Shown: positions 1 to 6,340, numbered from the stretch's first letter. The stretch: 6,599 nt of DNA from Proteobacteria bacterium UBA1847 (GCA_002338605.1 DDIP01000150.1:1-6599), one strand, 5' to 3'. The notes: generated by a model not told the origin, from the sequence alone. Made by a program: numbers and translations.

Positions 1-297
1 TTCTACCTCGGTATGGACCGCAATCGCTTCAATACCGAGGTACGCCGTTACCTCACCAACATTCCGATCGGTCAGCAGGGCATCGCCTTCGACCGGCTTG
101 AACTGGATGCCTGGGTGGAGGACTATGTCTCACGCAACGGGCGTCCCGCCAAAAGGGGCAAGATATGGGACGCAAAAAGTCACCGGGGCTCTATAAACGA
201 GGCCCCATCTGGTGGATCGACAAGAGCATCAAAGGATACGGAAGAGTGGCAGAAAGCTGTGGCACGACTAACCTCGCGGAGGCGGAGCAGTACCTAG
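1..297 (+). CDS. Excisionase/AlpA-like small protein upstream of integrase (5' end outside window)
   Basis: The reading frame is open from the window edge (residues F-Y-L-G before the first ATG at 13) and stops at 295-297, so the gene probably begins outside the window. The visible part is about 98 residues. Its N-terminal half reads MDRNRFNTEVRRYLTNIPIG followed by QGIAFDRLELDAWVEDY, which resembles the small winged-helix or AlpA/excisionase-like proteins often found directly ahead of tyrosine integrases in proteobacterial islands. This resemblance is from memory of the family. The C-terminal half is basic and low in hydrophobic residues, so it is probably a flexible DNA-contacting tail. It overlaps the integrase start by 133 nt in another frame, so the two are surely co-transcribed and probably translationally coupled. 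The likely role is directing integrase toward excision or regulating it. The gene call is firm; the function is inferred. Confidence 0.72.
   Translation, partial: FYLGMDRNRFNTEVRRYLTNIPIGQQGIAFDRLELDAWVEDYVSRNGRPAKRGKIWDAKSHRGSINEAPSGGSTRASKDTEEWQKAVARLTSRRRSST
154..158 (+). promoter_or_regulatory. Ribosome binding site of integrase
   Basis: AGGGG lies 6 nt before the ATG at 165, inside the coding region of the upstream small gene. It supports 165 as the integrase start even though that places the start deep inside the preceding gene. Confidence 0.6.
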
Positions 298-1295
298 CGT
301 TTCGCCTGAACGAGATTCGTAACGCCATGGTGTATGGCATTCGACCGACACGGACGTTTCAGCAGGCAGCAATCAAATATCTCGACGACAATCGGCACAA
401 GAAGAGCCTCAAGCGATATATCTACGCGTTCAATCGCGCCATTCCACACATTGGCCATTTACGCCTGGATCGCATTCATAACGACACCCTCGCAAAGTAC
501 CGCCAATCCCGTCGCTCGGACGGAGTCACTGCCGGTACGATCAACAAGGAATTGAGTTGCATTCGGCGCATCTTGAATCTCGCAGCACGAGTATGGCGGC
601 ACGACAACGGCATGTCGTGGCTGGATGCACCGCCATTGATCGAAATGGAACAGGGGCTGGTACGGAATCCCTATCCATTGAGTTGGGAAGAGCAAGACCA
701 ATTGTTCAGGGAATTGCCCGCACACCTGCAGCGTATCGCCCTATACAAGGTGAATACCGGCTGCAGGAAACAGGAAGTCTGTCAGCTCAGATGGAACTGG
801 GAAGTGCAGGTACCGGAGCTTGGCACGAGTGTGTTTATTCTGCCTAGCAACGATCAGTTCCAGACCAAGAACAGTCAGGAACGTGTCGTTGTGCTCAACT
901 CCATCGCACGTCGCGTTATTGATGAGCAGCGAGGAAAACATCCGGAGTTTGTGTTCACGTACAAAGGCAGACCGACCAAGAGCATTCTCAACTCCGGATG
1001 GAAGCTGGCAAGAAACCGTGCCGGCTTGCCGAATGTCCGGGTACATGATCTTCGTCACACGTTCGGTCACCGGCTGCGCGCCGCCGGTGTGAGTTTTGAA
1101 GATCGTCAGGATTTGCTCGGACACAAGTCCGATCGAATAACGACGCATTACTCTGCGCCGGACATTGTTCGACTTATCGAAGCTGCCGAAAAAGTGTGTG
1201 AACGGCGAGCGAATACCGTGTTACGAATCGCCGCTCCCACAAATCTCCCACAATTTGAGAATCAAACCAAAACGGTACAGGAGGGCCGTTCGTAA
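165..1295 (+). CDS. Tyrosine recombinase / phage-type site-specific integrase
   Basis: This 376-residue protein is a full-length tyrosine integrase that would cut and rejoin DNA between an element's attP and a chromosomal attB. The first 60 residues look like an arm-binding domain (GLYKRGPIWWIDKSIKGYGR). Residues about 63-150 form the SAM-like core-binding domain, and about 170-340 the catalytic domain. All catalytic positions are visible: R201 in NTGCRKQEV, K235 in the beta-hairpin QTKNSQER, H294 and R297 in HDLRHTF, H320 in LLGHKS, and the nucleophile Y329 in TTHYS. It should therefore be active. It overlaps the excisionase-like gene by 133 nt and ends 24 nt from the 3' end of a tRNA-Arg gene, which is its probable integration target. 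The gene marks the end of an island extending left of the window. Family and activity are well supported; the exact target is inferred from position. Confidence 0.95.
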   Translation: MGRKKSPGLYKRGPIWWIDKSIKGYGRVAESCGTTNLAEAEQYLAFRLNEIRNAMVYGIRPTRTFQQAAIKYLDDNRHKKSLKRYIYAFNRAIPHIGHLRLDRIHNDTLAKYRQSRRSDGVTAGTINKELSCIRRILNLAARVWRHDNGMSWLDAPPLIEMEQGLVRNPYPLSWEEQDQLFRELPAHLQRIALYKVNTGCRKQEVCQLRWNWEVQVPELGTSVFILPSNDQFQTKNSQERVVVLNSIARRVIDEQRGKHPEFVFTYKGRPTKSILNSGWKLARNRAGLPNVRVHDLRHTFGHRLRAAGVSFEDRQDLLGHKSDRITTHYSAPDIVRLIEAAEKVCERRANTVLRIAAPTNLPQFENQTKTVQEGRS

Positions 1296-1319
1296 CTCTC
1301 TGAAAAATAAAGGGGTAAA

Positions 1320-1396
1320 TGGCGCGCCCGACAGGATTCGAACCTGTGACCCCTGCCTTCGGAGGGCAGTACTCTATCCAGCTGAGCTACGGGCGC
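1320..1396 (-). tRNA. tRNA-Arg (anticodon CCG)
   Basis: The minus strand gives a complete 77-nt cloverleaf. The acceptor stem GCGCCCG pairs with CGGGCGC. The D arm is GCTC/GAGT with loop AGCTGGATA. The anticodon stem CTGCC/GGCAG encloses loop CTCCGAA, with anticodon CCG at 1360-1362, which reads the arginine codon CGG. The variable loop is GGGTC. The T arm ACAGG/CCTGT has loop TTCGAAT. The discriminator base is G and the CCA tail is encoded at 1320-1322. Every stem pairs, with only one G-T wobble in the D stem, so the gene looks functional. Its 3' end faces the integrase gene, consistent with use as the island's attachment site. A 5' half copy occurs at 6308-6340. Confidence 0.97.
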
Positions 1397-1397
1397 A
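1365..1397. repeat. Direct repeat copy 1 (5' half of tRNA-Arg)
   Basis: These 33 nt match 6308-6340 in the same orientation with one mismatch (a at 1380 against c at 6323, in the D loop). They cover the tRNA 5' half from one base ahead of the acceptor stem to the last base of the 5' anticodon stem strand. The two copies are 4,943 nt apart and bracket the sigma/DUF1501/DUF1800 operon. Confidence 0.9.
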
Positions 1398-1417
1398 GTT
1401 TTTGTTTGTGCTTGGTG

Positions 1418-1423
1418 ATTGTA
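1418..1423 (-). promoter_or_regulatory. Possible -10 box of the tRNA-Arg gene
   Basis: TACAAT on the minus strand lies 21 nt ahead of the mature tRNA 5' end, a reasonable distance for a -10 element with a short 5' leader. No convincing TTGACA-like -35 box sits 16-18 nt further upstream, so this is only a weak candidate. The tRNA could also be transcribed by readthrough from the upstream operon, since no clear terminator separates them. Confidence 0.25.
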
Positions 1424-1503
1424 TCTTGTCCGATAGCAGCCGTGGCTAATTCCTCGCGACGCTCGCCGCCCCCGTTTGGGTACCGTCACCGGATCTGCGG
1501 AAA

Positions 1504-1911
1504 CTATTGTGCCGCCTTGATGTTCTCATCCAGGCCTTTTTTCAACATCTCAAGCGCTTCGTCCGCCCTGCCGGTTTCCTTGAGCGTGTCACCCAATAAC
1601 ATGTATGCCGCATTGCGGATCGCCTGGTTGTTGCTTTTCGCCAAGACCTCTTTCAGAACAACCGTCGAGAGGGCTTTTTCGCCGCGTTCTTCATAGACTT
1701 CCTGGATCTTGGTCATCTGAAGGATCGCAGACTTCTCCGAATCCGACGCGATTTCGTGCGTCGATTCGATGATTTCGAAGTAGTCGGTCATGATCTCCAG
1801 GAACGTCTGCATCAAAGCGAGGTCGTCGGGTGACTGCGCACGAACCTGCGGCGCCGCAATCAATAGCATCGTTGCCATTATGCTGATGGCGAATGTCTTA
1901 ACTGTGTACAT
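1504..1911 (-). CDS. Small exported helical protein with TPR-like C-terminus
   Basis: The protein has 135 residues from the ATG at 1911. That start has a perfect GGAGGA 8 nt upstream, whereas a start 8 codons earlier (1935) would place the Shine-Dalgarno inside the gene. Residues 1-25 form a Sec signal peptide (hydrophobic [12 protein letters not shown], cleavage probably after VRA), so the mature protein of about 110 residues is periplasmic or outer-face. The rest is strongly charged and helical. Residues about 98-131 ([20 protein letters not shown]) have the spacing of one tetratricopeptide repeat, suggesting a protein-protein contact role. The start overlaps the upstream anti-sigma-like gene by 14 nt, so translation is coupled. 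A plausible role is as an accessory of the sigma/anti-sigma module, perhaps a periplasmic sensor or partner, but no specific family is recognised. Confidence 0.85.
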   Translation of the reverse strand: MYTVKTFAISIMATMLLIAAPQVRAQSPDDLALMQTFLEIMTDYFEIIESTHEIASDSEKSAILQMTKIQEVYEERGEKALSTVVLKEVLAKSNNQAIRNAAYMLLGDTLKETGRADEALEMLKKGLDENIKAAQ

Positions 1912-2302
1912 TGTCTTTCTCCTCCAAGAGATCACTCTCTATATTCAAATTCGTTTTTGGTTTCGTGCGTTTGAGCTGCGGCTTGGCTGGCAACTTCGGC
2001 TTCGCTACAGTTTTGAGCCGTGACAGGCTGACCGAAGCAAGAGAGGGCTTAACGGGCTTCAATGCCACAATTGCTGAAAGTGATGGCTCACTTGGCGTCG
2101 CCGACGTTCTCACTGTTTGCTCATCGACGTAAGGCGCGAGCCAGGCAACCAGGACGACGGCCATGAAGGTCGCACCCGCAGGCATCCATGAGTGCGAGCG
2201 AGCGCTCCGCTCCCCCACCTCGGCACGTATCCGTGTCGCCAGATGTGGCGGCGCCTCAAGATCGCGGTAGGCCCGCTTCAATTCGTTAAGTTTGTCAGTC
2301 AT
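1898..2302 (-). CDS. Single-pass membrane protein in anti-sigma factor position
   Basis: The start is taken as ATG at 2302, giving 134 residues; an in-frame TTG two codons earlier (2308) is less likely. The ATG overlaps the sigma gene's stop by 8 nt (ATGACTGA), so translation is coupled. Residues 1-38 are charged and cytoplasmic (MTDKLNELKRAYRDLEAPPH resembles the N-termini of short sigma-partner membrane proteins). Residues about 39-59 form one transmembrane helix (AGATFMAVVLVAWLAPYV). The remaining 75 or so residues, probably periplasmic, are rich in Lys and Pro (about 82-117) with an acidic end. It has no zinc-binding HxxxCxxC motif, so it is not a ZAS-type anti-sigma factor. Its role in binding and restraining the adjacent sigma factor is inferred from gene order, topology and size only. 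Confidence 0.78.
   Translation of the reverse strand: MTDKLNELKRAYRDLEAPPHLATRIRAEVGERSARSHSWMPAGATFMAVVLVAWLAPYVDEQTVRTSATPSEPSLSAIVALKPVKPSLASVSLSRLKTVAKPKLPAKPQLKRTKPKTNLNIESDLLEEKDNVHS
1920..1925 (-). promoter_or_regulatory. Shine-Dalgarno GGAGGA fixing the start of the TPR-like gene
   Basis: GGAGGA on the minus strand, 8 nt ahead of the ATG at 1911, lies inside the 3' end of the anti-sigma-like gene. It decides the start in favour of 1911 over 1935, and the resulting N-terminus is a clean signal peptide. Confidence 0.8.
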
Positions 2303-2843
2303 TACCAAAACCCGATTGATTCATGCTTATGCGAAGACCGTTTGTTGCTTTGTGCAATAACGCCTTCACGGTACCTTCGCGACAACCCATCGCGCTGGCT
2401 GTTTCCTTTACAGACAGGTCTTCGAAAATGCGTAGCATTACGACCTCGCGTTGTCGCCCGGGTAGCCTAGCGACCAGATCCCGGACACGCCGTGCACTGT
2501 CGAGCGCCGCAACCTGTCTGTCAGGCATTGAGCTCGTATCTGGCGGCTCATCAATAAGTGCTTCGCTGCCCTTTGAGCGGTTGAACTCGTTGCAAACGTT
2601 CCGGGTAACCCGGTAAAGCCAGGTGAACGGCGCCGATCGAAAACGAAATTTACGGAGACCTCTGAATCCGCGAACGAACACTTCCTGCGTAACGTCTGCC
2701 GCGCTCTGTTCGTCGTACAACCAGACGCTCGCGAGACGGAATACCCGATCCTGGAAACGCAGCACGATTGCATCGAAGGCTCCGGGATCGCCGGACTTGA
2801 ATCGCTTGACCAATTGAGCATCGCTGAGATCATCTCGCTTCAT
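2295..2843 (-). CDS. ECF-type RNA polymerase sigma factor (sigma-70 family)
   Basis: The protein has 182 residues, the normal ECF sigma length. Region 2 spans about 22-90: VLRFQDRVFRLASVWLYDEQ, then the core-binding DVTQEVFVRGFRGL and the -10-recognising FTWLYRVTRNVCNEF. After a short variable linker (about 91-117), region 4 covers about 118-170. It contains LPGRQREVVMLRIFEDLS and a helix-turn-helix at about 144-167 (VKETASAMGCREGTVKALLH) that would read the -35 element. No extra C-terminal domain is present. It acts in the cytoplasm by directing RNA polymerase to a small regulon. No strong Shine-Dalgarno precedes the ATG at 2843. It is followed directly by a membrane protein that overlaps its stop, the usual ECF/anti-sigma arrangement. 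An 80-nt gap separates it from the DUF1501 gene and holds a candidate self-promoter. Confidence 0.95.
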   Translation of the reverse strand: MKRDDLSDAQLVKRFKSGDPGAFDAIVLRFQDRVFRLASVWLYDEQSAADVTQEVFVRGFRGLRKFRFRSAPFTWLYRVTRNVCNEFNRSKGSEALIDEPPDTSSMPDRQVAALDSARRVRDLVARLPGRQREVVMLRIFEDLSVKETASAMGCREGTVKALLHKATNGLRISMNQSGFGND

Positions 2844-2864
2844 TACGAATAGTCTTACTCATTA

Positions 2865-2890
2865 GTGCGATTCGACGACGATGGGTTTAC
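2865..2890 (-). promoter_or_regulatory. Candidate ECF-type promoter of the sigma gene (GTAAACC-N15-GCAC)
   Basis: On the minus strand, GTAAACC (2884-2890) is followed after 15 nt by GCAC (2865-2868), 21 nt ahead of the sigma ATG. The same two blocks at the same spacing, with GTC also conserved in the spacer, occur upstream of the DUF1800 gene at 6049-6074. Two-block elements shared between a sigma gene and its neighbouring operon are typical of ECF autoregulation. GTAAACC is not a known consensus that I can name, so this rests on the pairwise match alone. Confidence 0.35.
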
Positions 2891-2923
2891 GTCAATTCGT
2901 ATGCATCAATCCGGCCTTGCGGC

Positions 2924-4306
2924 TCAGACTGACAGGAACCCGATCGGCTGCGCGTTGCTTTCCGGCGAATAGAAAGATCGCACGTTCGGCAATACCTGGT
3001 CCAGCTCCGATGCCGGCACACCGAACCAGTTCGCCAGTTCGGCGAAGTATTCGTCAACCGATGTTGTTGGCGCGTACACTCCGCGCCCGACGTCCAGAGG
3101 GTTGTTCGGTGACAATATCGGGTAATCGCCGTAGATGCTGCCGCCGTTGACGGCACCACCCATGACGATGTGGTGGCCGCCCCAGCCGTGATCCGACCCT
3201 TTGCCATTGGACGTCAGCGTGCGACCGAAGTCCGACGACGTAAATGTGGTCACATCATCGAATACGCCCAACTCAAGCAACGCATCACGAAACTCCTGCA
3301 ACCCCGCGCTGATTACCGGCAACATACTCGCCTGGTTATCGAGCACGTCGTCGTGATGGTCCCACCCGCCTACTGTCACGAAGAACGTCTGCCTCGACGC
3401 ACCGAGAGCGTCTCGCGCCCCGATTACGCGCGCAATCTGTCGGAGACTCTGAGAGAAATTGCCCGACGAGAACGGAGTGTTCAGCATTGGTGAAGTTTGT
3501 AATGCGTCGACGAATACGGCCTGCGCATCGATCGCGCCGCGCAGCCGCCTCGAGTACTCGCGACGGAATATGTGCTGCTGCTGCACGGCCAGGAGATCGT
3601 CGACCATACGTTTCTTGAGGGCCCCAAAATCCGTTCCATCGTCGTAGGCGTTCAGTCCGGGTGCGCCATCGCCGGTCGCGTCAATACTGTATTCGCCGGC
3701 CTGGTTGCCGCTTTGGAAAACGTTCGACCCGGATAAGGAGATGTTCATTGATACGCCGTTCTGGACATTCACATCCTGCATCAGGTCGGCGATACGACCA
3801 CCCCAACCTTGTGCGATACGACCATCCGGCACCGCTGTCTGCCACTGGTTGATCTGGTCCGAGTGTGAAAACAGCCCCAGCGGCAATTTCGCGGTGCCGT
3901 TCTGCACCGCCTGTGCATCAAATGCTTCCAGGAGTGTGCCAACATTCGCGATCATTGCCGCGTCGCCGGATGTGAACAGCGAACGCAGCTCCGACATGCC
4001 CGGGTGCAACCCATAGCTTCGGCCATTGCCGGTCGTTCCCGGCAGCACCAGCAAGGAGTTTCGATCAAGGGCGAGGTCCGCCCGGATACTCCGGTATTCC
4101 GCGAACTGATCGTCGTCCGCCGGTACGAGCATGTTGTAGGAGTCGTTACCGCCTGCCAGCAGGATGCATACCAGCGCCCGGTACCCTGGCGCGCTCTGCG
4201 CTGCAGCCGATCTGGACAAACCGAGTTGTAGAAGCGTAGAAGAAACCGTCGCTGATGCAATGCCCAGCAAGCAACTGTGTGTGAGAAAACCGCGTCGTGT
4301 CATCAT
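2924..4306 (-). CDS. DUF1501 family Tat-exported protein
   Basis: The protein has 460 residues, typical for DUF1501. The N-terminus carries a twin-arginine signal (TRRGFL at 3-8, then a hydrophobic stretch to about 30 and an Ala-rich cleavage site near AAAQ at 34-37), so it folds before export to the periplasm. Family motifs occur in order: LAGGNDSYNMLVP (50-62), SHSDQINQWQT (147-157), GGWDHHDD (313-320), SSDFGRT (357-363) and SDHGWGGHH (371-379). The Asp/His-rich motifs fit the family's relation to the alkaline phosphatase/sulfatase superfamily and suggest a metal site, but the substrate is unknown. The start at 4306 has AAGGAG 8 nt upstream. The gene lies 12 nt after the DUF1800 gene, the standard partner of this family, so the two are surely co-transcribed. 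No disruption is seen. Confidence 0.95.
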   Translation of the reverse strand: MMTRRGFLTHSCLLGIASATVSSTLLQLGLSRSAAAQSAPGYRALVCILLAGGNDSYNMLVPADDDQFAEYRSIRADLALDRNSLLVLPGTTGNGRSYGLHPGMSELRSLFTSGDAAMIANVGTLLEAFDAQAVQNGTAKLPLGLFSHSDQINQWQTAVPDGRIAQGWGGRIADLMQDVNVQNGVSMNISLSGSNVFQSGNQAGEYSIDATGDGAPGLNAYDDGTDFGALKKRMVDDLLAVQQQHIFRREYSRRLRGAIDAQAVFVDALQTSPMLNTPFSSGNFSQSLRQIARVIGARDALGASRQTFFVTVGGWDHHDDVLDNQASMLPVISAGLQEFRDALLELGVFDDVTTFTSSDFGRTLTSNGKGSDHGWGGHHIVMGGAVNGGSIYGDYPILSPNNPLDVGRGVYAPTTSVDEYFAELANWFGVPASELDQVLPNVRSFYSPESNAQPIGFLSV

Positions 4307-4314
4307 AATCGTGT

Positions 4315-4320
4315 CTCCTT
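4315..4320 (-). promoter_or_regulatory. Shine-Dalgarno AAGGAG of the DUF1501 gene
   Basis: AAGGAG sits 8 nt ahead of the ATG at 4306 and overlaps the stop codon of the DUF1800 gene, so ribosomes ending there can restart directly. The spacing favours the first of two adjacent ATG codons. Confidence 0.7.
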
Positions 4321-6016
4321 ACTGCCGCACGGCGTAGTCAGATGAAAGCAGGAACATATAGATCGCGATACGCGTGCGGAGATTGAGATCATCAATATCT
4401 GCAATCACACCCTCAATCGCCTGGCGCGTTGCCGCATCGAGCGTTCCTGCAGTGAGAACGATGTCGAGCCGGCCTATCAAAGCACCGACATCACCGGCGA
4501 TGGCGATATAGTCGTCATAATTGAGTGTCACGGCGGGGAACGGTTCCGGTGAGTCCGTCACAAAGTCTGCCAAGACGACGAAGTCCATTAGGTTCGAGAT
4601 TCCGACGATGGAGTTACTGGTCGTAATCTGGAATTCTGGTGCCACAAGCCCGGCCGCCGCGATTTCACCGGCGGGCGAGTGCACCGGAAGAAAGAAGTTG
4701 AAGACACTGGGTGCCGAAAGAGGATGTTGTTTAGCCAACGCCTGCAGAAAATAACCGGAATTGGCGATAAATCCATCGCTGCTGTTCGCGCCAAACTGGC
4801 GCAGCAAGGACGCGTATCGCACAACAGGCTCTCTCAGCTTGCCGAAGTCGGACATGGTCATAGGGGCCACAGTTGCTTCCGGGTCCAGCAGGACGGCGCG
4901 AAGCGTCGCCTGCATATCGCCACGCACTCCCGTGTTATCGCCATTGAATGCACGTGCCACGCGTTCGATATACGCCGATGAAGGGTTTGACGTAACCAGC
5001 CGTTGAATTAGCTGTTTGCCTATGAACGGACCGACATTCGGGTGGTTGAACAGATTGTCGATCGCAGCATCGATATCCTGCATCCCGGTCTGTCCTGCAG
5101 GCACTACGGTGCCGTTCAATAAGTTCTTCACTCCGGGTTCGTGTTGCGCATCGAACATCTGCATCGGCGACTGAAACTCCGGATAGGGGTTGCCAAAGAA
5201 CGCATTCGGTCCACCAAACGACAGACCTGTAAATATCTTCGCGAACTCGCGTATTTCCACATTCGAATAGGTCGGAATGGGGTCACCGCCGCTGTCGAGC
5301 CGCAGTGAGCCGTCGACGTTCAGTTCGAACAGTCCTATCGAGAACAACTGCATAACTTCGCGAGCATAGTTTTCGTCAGGAAATATATTATTATCCGGAT
5401 CGGAACGGCGATTATTGACGTGGCTCAGATAGATGCCCATCGTCGGGTGCAGGGACACGGCACTGAGCAGGTCCCGGTAGTTGCCAAACGCATGCGTTAG
5501 CAGTGTGTCGTAGTAGTCGCTGAGCGCGAACGGGTTGACGATGAGATCATCGACGTTATCGGAGACGACAAGGATCTCGCTCAGCGCGAATGCCACCCGC
5601 TGTCGCAGCGCATCGGGCGCTGTCGCAGTGCGATGCCACCAGGCAAGGCGCCGGAACAGGATCAAGTATTCAATATCGTCTTCAAACGGGGCGAATTCGC
5701 CAGCATCGCGACGTTGCACGAGATCCGCAACAATTGAAACATGATCCGTAGTTGGCGTCGCGAACTGACCGCTCAACCAGTCCTCTTTGCCCTGCCGCGC
5801 CAGCGCGTCGATCTCGTTGTAGCCCAAACCGAATGTTGCCTGTGCCGCGAATCGAGAGGCGTCATTTAACTCGGCGACCGTTGGTGGTGGTGGCGTGGGG
5901 GGTGCGGTCGGCGGTGGGTTGGCGCTACTGCTACTGCCACAGGCCGACATGAATAGGGCCGCTGTAAGCGCTGCCGCCAATCGCATTTGAATCCGGCCGA
6001 GAATTCGATCGATCAT
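4319..6016 (-). CDS. DUF1800 family lipoprotein
   Basis: The start is set at 6016 because GGGAGGA lies 6 nt ahead of it; an ATG five codons earlier (6031) would put that site inside the gene. The product has 565 residues. The signal (MRLAAALTAALFMSAC) ends in a lipobox with Cys26 as the probable lipidated residue, followed by a Ser/Ala and Pro-rich linker (27-46). The mature protein is thus anchored in a membrane, probably the outer one. DUF1800 motifs follow: RFAAQATFG (55-63), RQRVAFALSEILVVS (138-152), PDENYAREVMQLFSIGLFEL (213-232), the FTGL segment (262-265), FIGKQLIQRLV (331-341), KLREPVVRY (393-401) and PSVFNFFLPVHSPAGE (436-451). The family is mostly helical and of unknown function. 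It heads the operon with DUF1501, its usual partner. Length is normal and no break is seen. Confidence 0.95.
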   Translation of the reverse strand: MIDRILGRIQMRLAAALTAALFMSACGSSSSANPPPTAPPTPPPPTVAELNDASRFAAQATFGLGYNEIDALARQGKEDWLSGQFATPTTDHVSIVADLVQRRDAGEFAPFEDDIEYLILFRRLAWWHRTATAPDALRQRVAFALSEILVVSDNVDDLIVNPFALSDYYDTLLTHAFGNYRDLLSAVSLHPTMGIYLSHVNNRRSDPDNNIFPDENYAREVMQLFSIGLFELNVDGSLRLDSGGDPIPTYSNVEIREFAKIFTGLSFGGPNAFFGNPYPEFQSPMQMFDAQHEPGVKNLLNGTVVPAGQTGMQDIDAAIDNLFNHPNVGPFIGKQLIQRLVTSNPSSAYIERVARAFNGDNTGVRGDMQATLRAVLLDPEATVAPMTMSDFGKLREPVVRYASLLRQFGANSSDGFIANSGYFLQALAKQHPLSAPSVFNFFLPVHSPAGEIAAAGLVAPEFQITTSNSIVGISNLMDFVVLADFVTDSPEPFPAVTLNYDDYIAIAGDVGALIGRLDIVLTAGTLDAATRQAIEGVIADIDDLNLRTRIAIYMFLLSSDYAVRQ

Positions 6017-6022
6017 CCGCTG

Positions 6023-6029
6023 TCCTCCC
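6023..6029 (-). promoter_or_regulatory. Shine-Dalgarno GGGAGGA deciding the DUF1800 start
   Basis: GGGAGGA on the minus strand is 6 nt ahead of the ATG at 6016 and begins within the alternative ATG at 6031. It argues strongly for the shorter protein, whose N-terminus is also a better lipoprotein signal. Confidence 0.75.
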
Positions 6030-6042
6030 ATACTGTTCTGAG

Positions 6043-6057
6043 AGGTTGGTGCAACCT
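6043..6057. promoter_or_regulatory. Short perfect dyad in the DUF1800 5' region
   Basis: AGGTTG and CAACCT form a 6-bp perfect inverted repeat with a 3-nt centre, 26 nt upstream of the DUF1800 ATG. It overlaps the GCAC block of the candidate promoter. It could be an operator or a hairpin at the start of the transcript; a repeat of this size could also arise by chance. Confidence 0.3.
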
Positions 6058-6074
6058 GACAGGAATCGGTTTAC
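6049..6074 (-). promoter_or_regulatory. Candidate ECF-type promoter of the DUF1800-DUF1501 operon (GTAAACC-N15-GCAC)
   Basis: On the minus strand, GTAAACC (6068-6074) and GCAC (6049-6052) have the same 15-nt spacing as the pair upstream of the sigma gene at 2865-2890. Counting from GTAAACC, 19 of 30 aligned bases agree. The position, 32 nt ahead of the ATG, suits a promoter with a short leader. It suggests that the sigma factor encoded downstream drives this operon, but it is only a two-sequence comparison. Confidence 0.35.
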
Positions 6075-6307
6075 TCGATTGCGACATAACCCTGAGATTG
6101 CTGGGAGAATGTCACCTGGAGAAGTGCGATCGGGTGGGCAACCGTCAGTCGATTTCCATCGGCAAGCTCGGACCATGACTCCGTCCGATCAACGAACCAT
6201 CGCGTTTGAGCGCATTCGCCTTACCCAGGGGCCGACACTGCGGCATTCATTGTCGCCGAGATGCCGCCTCTGCTGAAGACGACGATCCGCCCTGGCTCGA
6301 GCGCCCC

Positions 6308-6340
6308 GGCAGTACTCTATCCCGCTGAGCTACGGGCGCA
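6308..6340 (-). pseudogene. tRNA-Arg 5'-half remnant (direct repeat copy 2)
   Basis: The minus strand repeats the tRNA-Arg(CCG) sequence from one base before the acceptor stem through the D arm and the 5' strand of the anticodon stem, with one change in the D loop. The match stops exactly at the stem/loop junction. The anticodon loop, the 3' anticodon strand and the T arm are all missing, so it cannot be a working tRNA. A GGGCGC at 6301-6306 (minus strand) could pair with the remaining 5' acceptor strand, but this may be coincidence. It is in the same orientation as the intact gene 5 kb away. Confidence 0.85.

Larger units (their letters stand above)
1..1319. mobile_element. tRNA-proximal end of an integrated genomic island
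   Basis: The excisionase-like gene and an intact integrase directly abut the 3' end of tRNA-Arg(CCG). This is the usual architecture of an island or prophage inserted at a tRNA gene whose 3' part is restored by the element's attachment site. The exact junction must lie within or just beside the tRNA (about 1320-1365), where the crossover is hidden by sequence identity. The second attachment site, a copy of the 3' part of this tRNA, should lie to the left outside the window. The 24 nt between integrase stop and tRNA contain no recognisable feature. Confidence 0.65.

Noticed and set aside
741..1148. 135-residue open frame on the minus strand inside the integrase
   Set aside because: It lies wholly antisense to a catalytically complete integrase, has no recognisable protein features and no ribosome binding site that I could see.
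1437..1503. Possible terminator after the TPR-like gene
   Set aside because: Only stems of about 4 bp are visible and no run of T follows on the minus strand, so a rho-independent terminator is not supported.
1319..1696. 125-residue plus-strand open frame beginning in the tRNA
   Set aside because: Its N-terminus is the translated tRNA antisense strand (a common annotation artefact), and the rest is antisense to the TPR-like gene.
6076..6120. Housekeeping promoter for the DUF1800 operon with -35 GTGACA (minus strand)
   Set aside because: No acceptable -10 hexamer occurs at 16-18 nt spacing; the nearest candidates match poorly.
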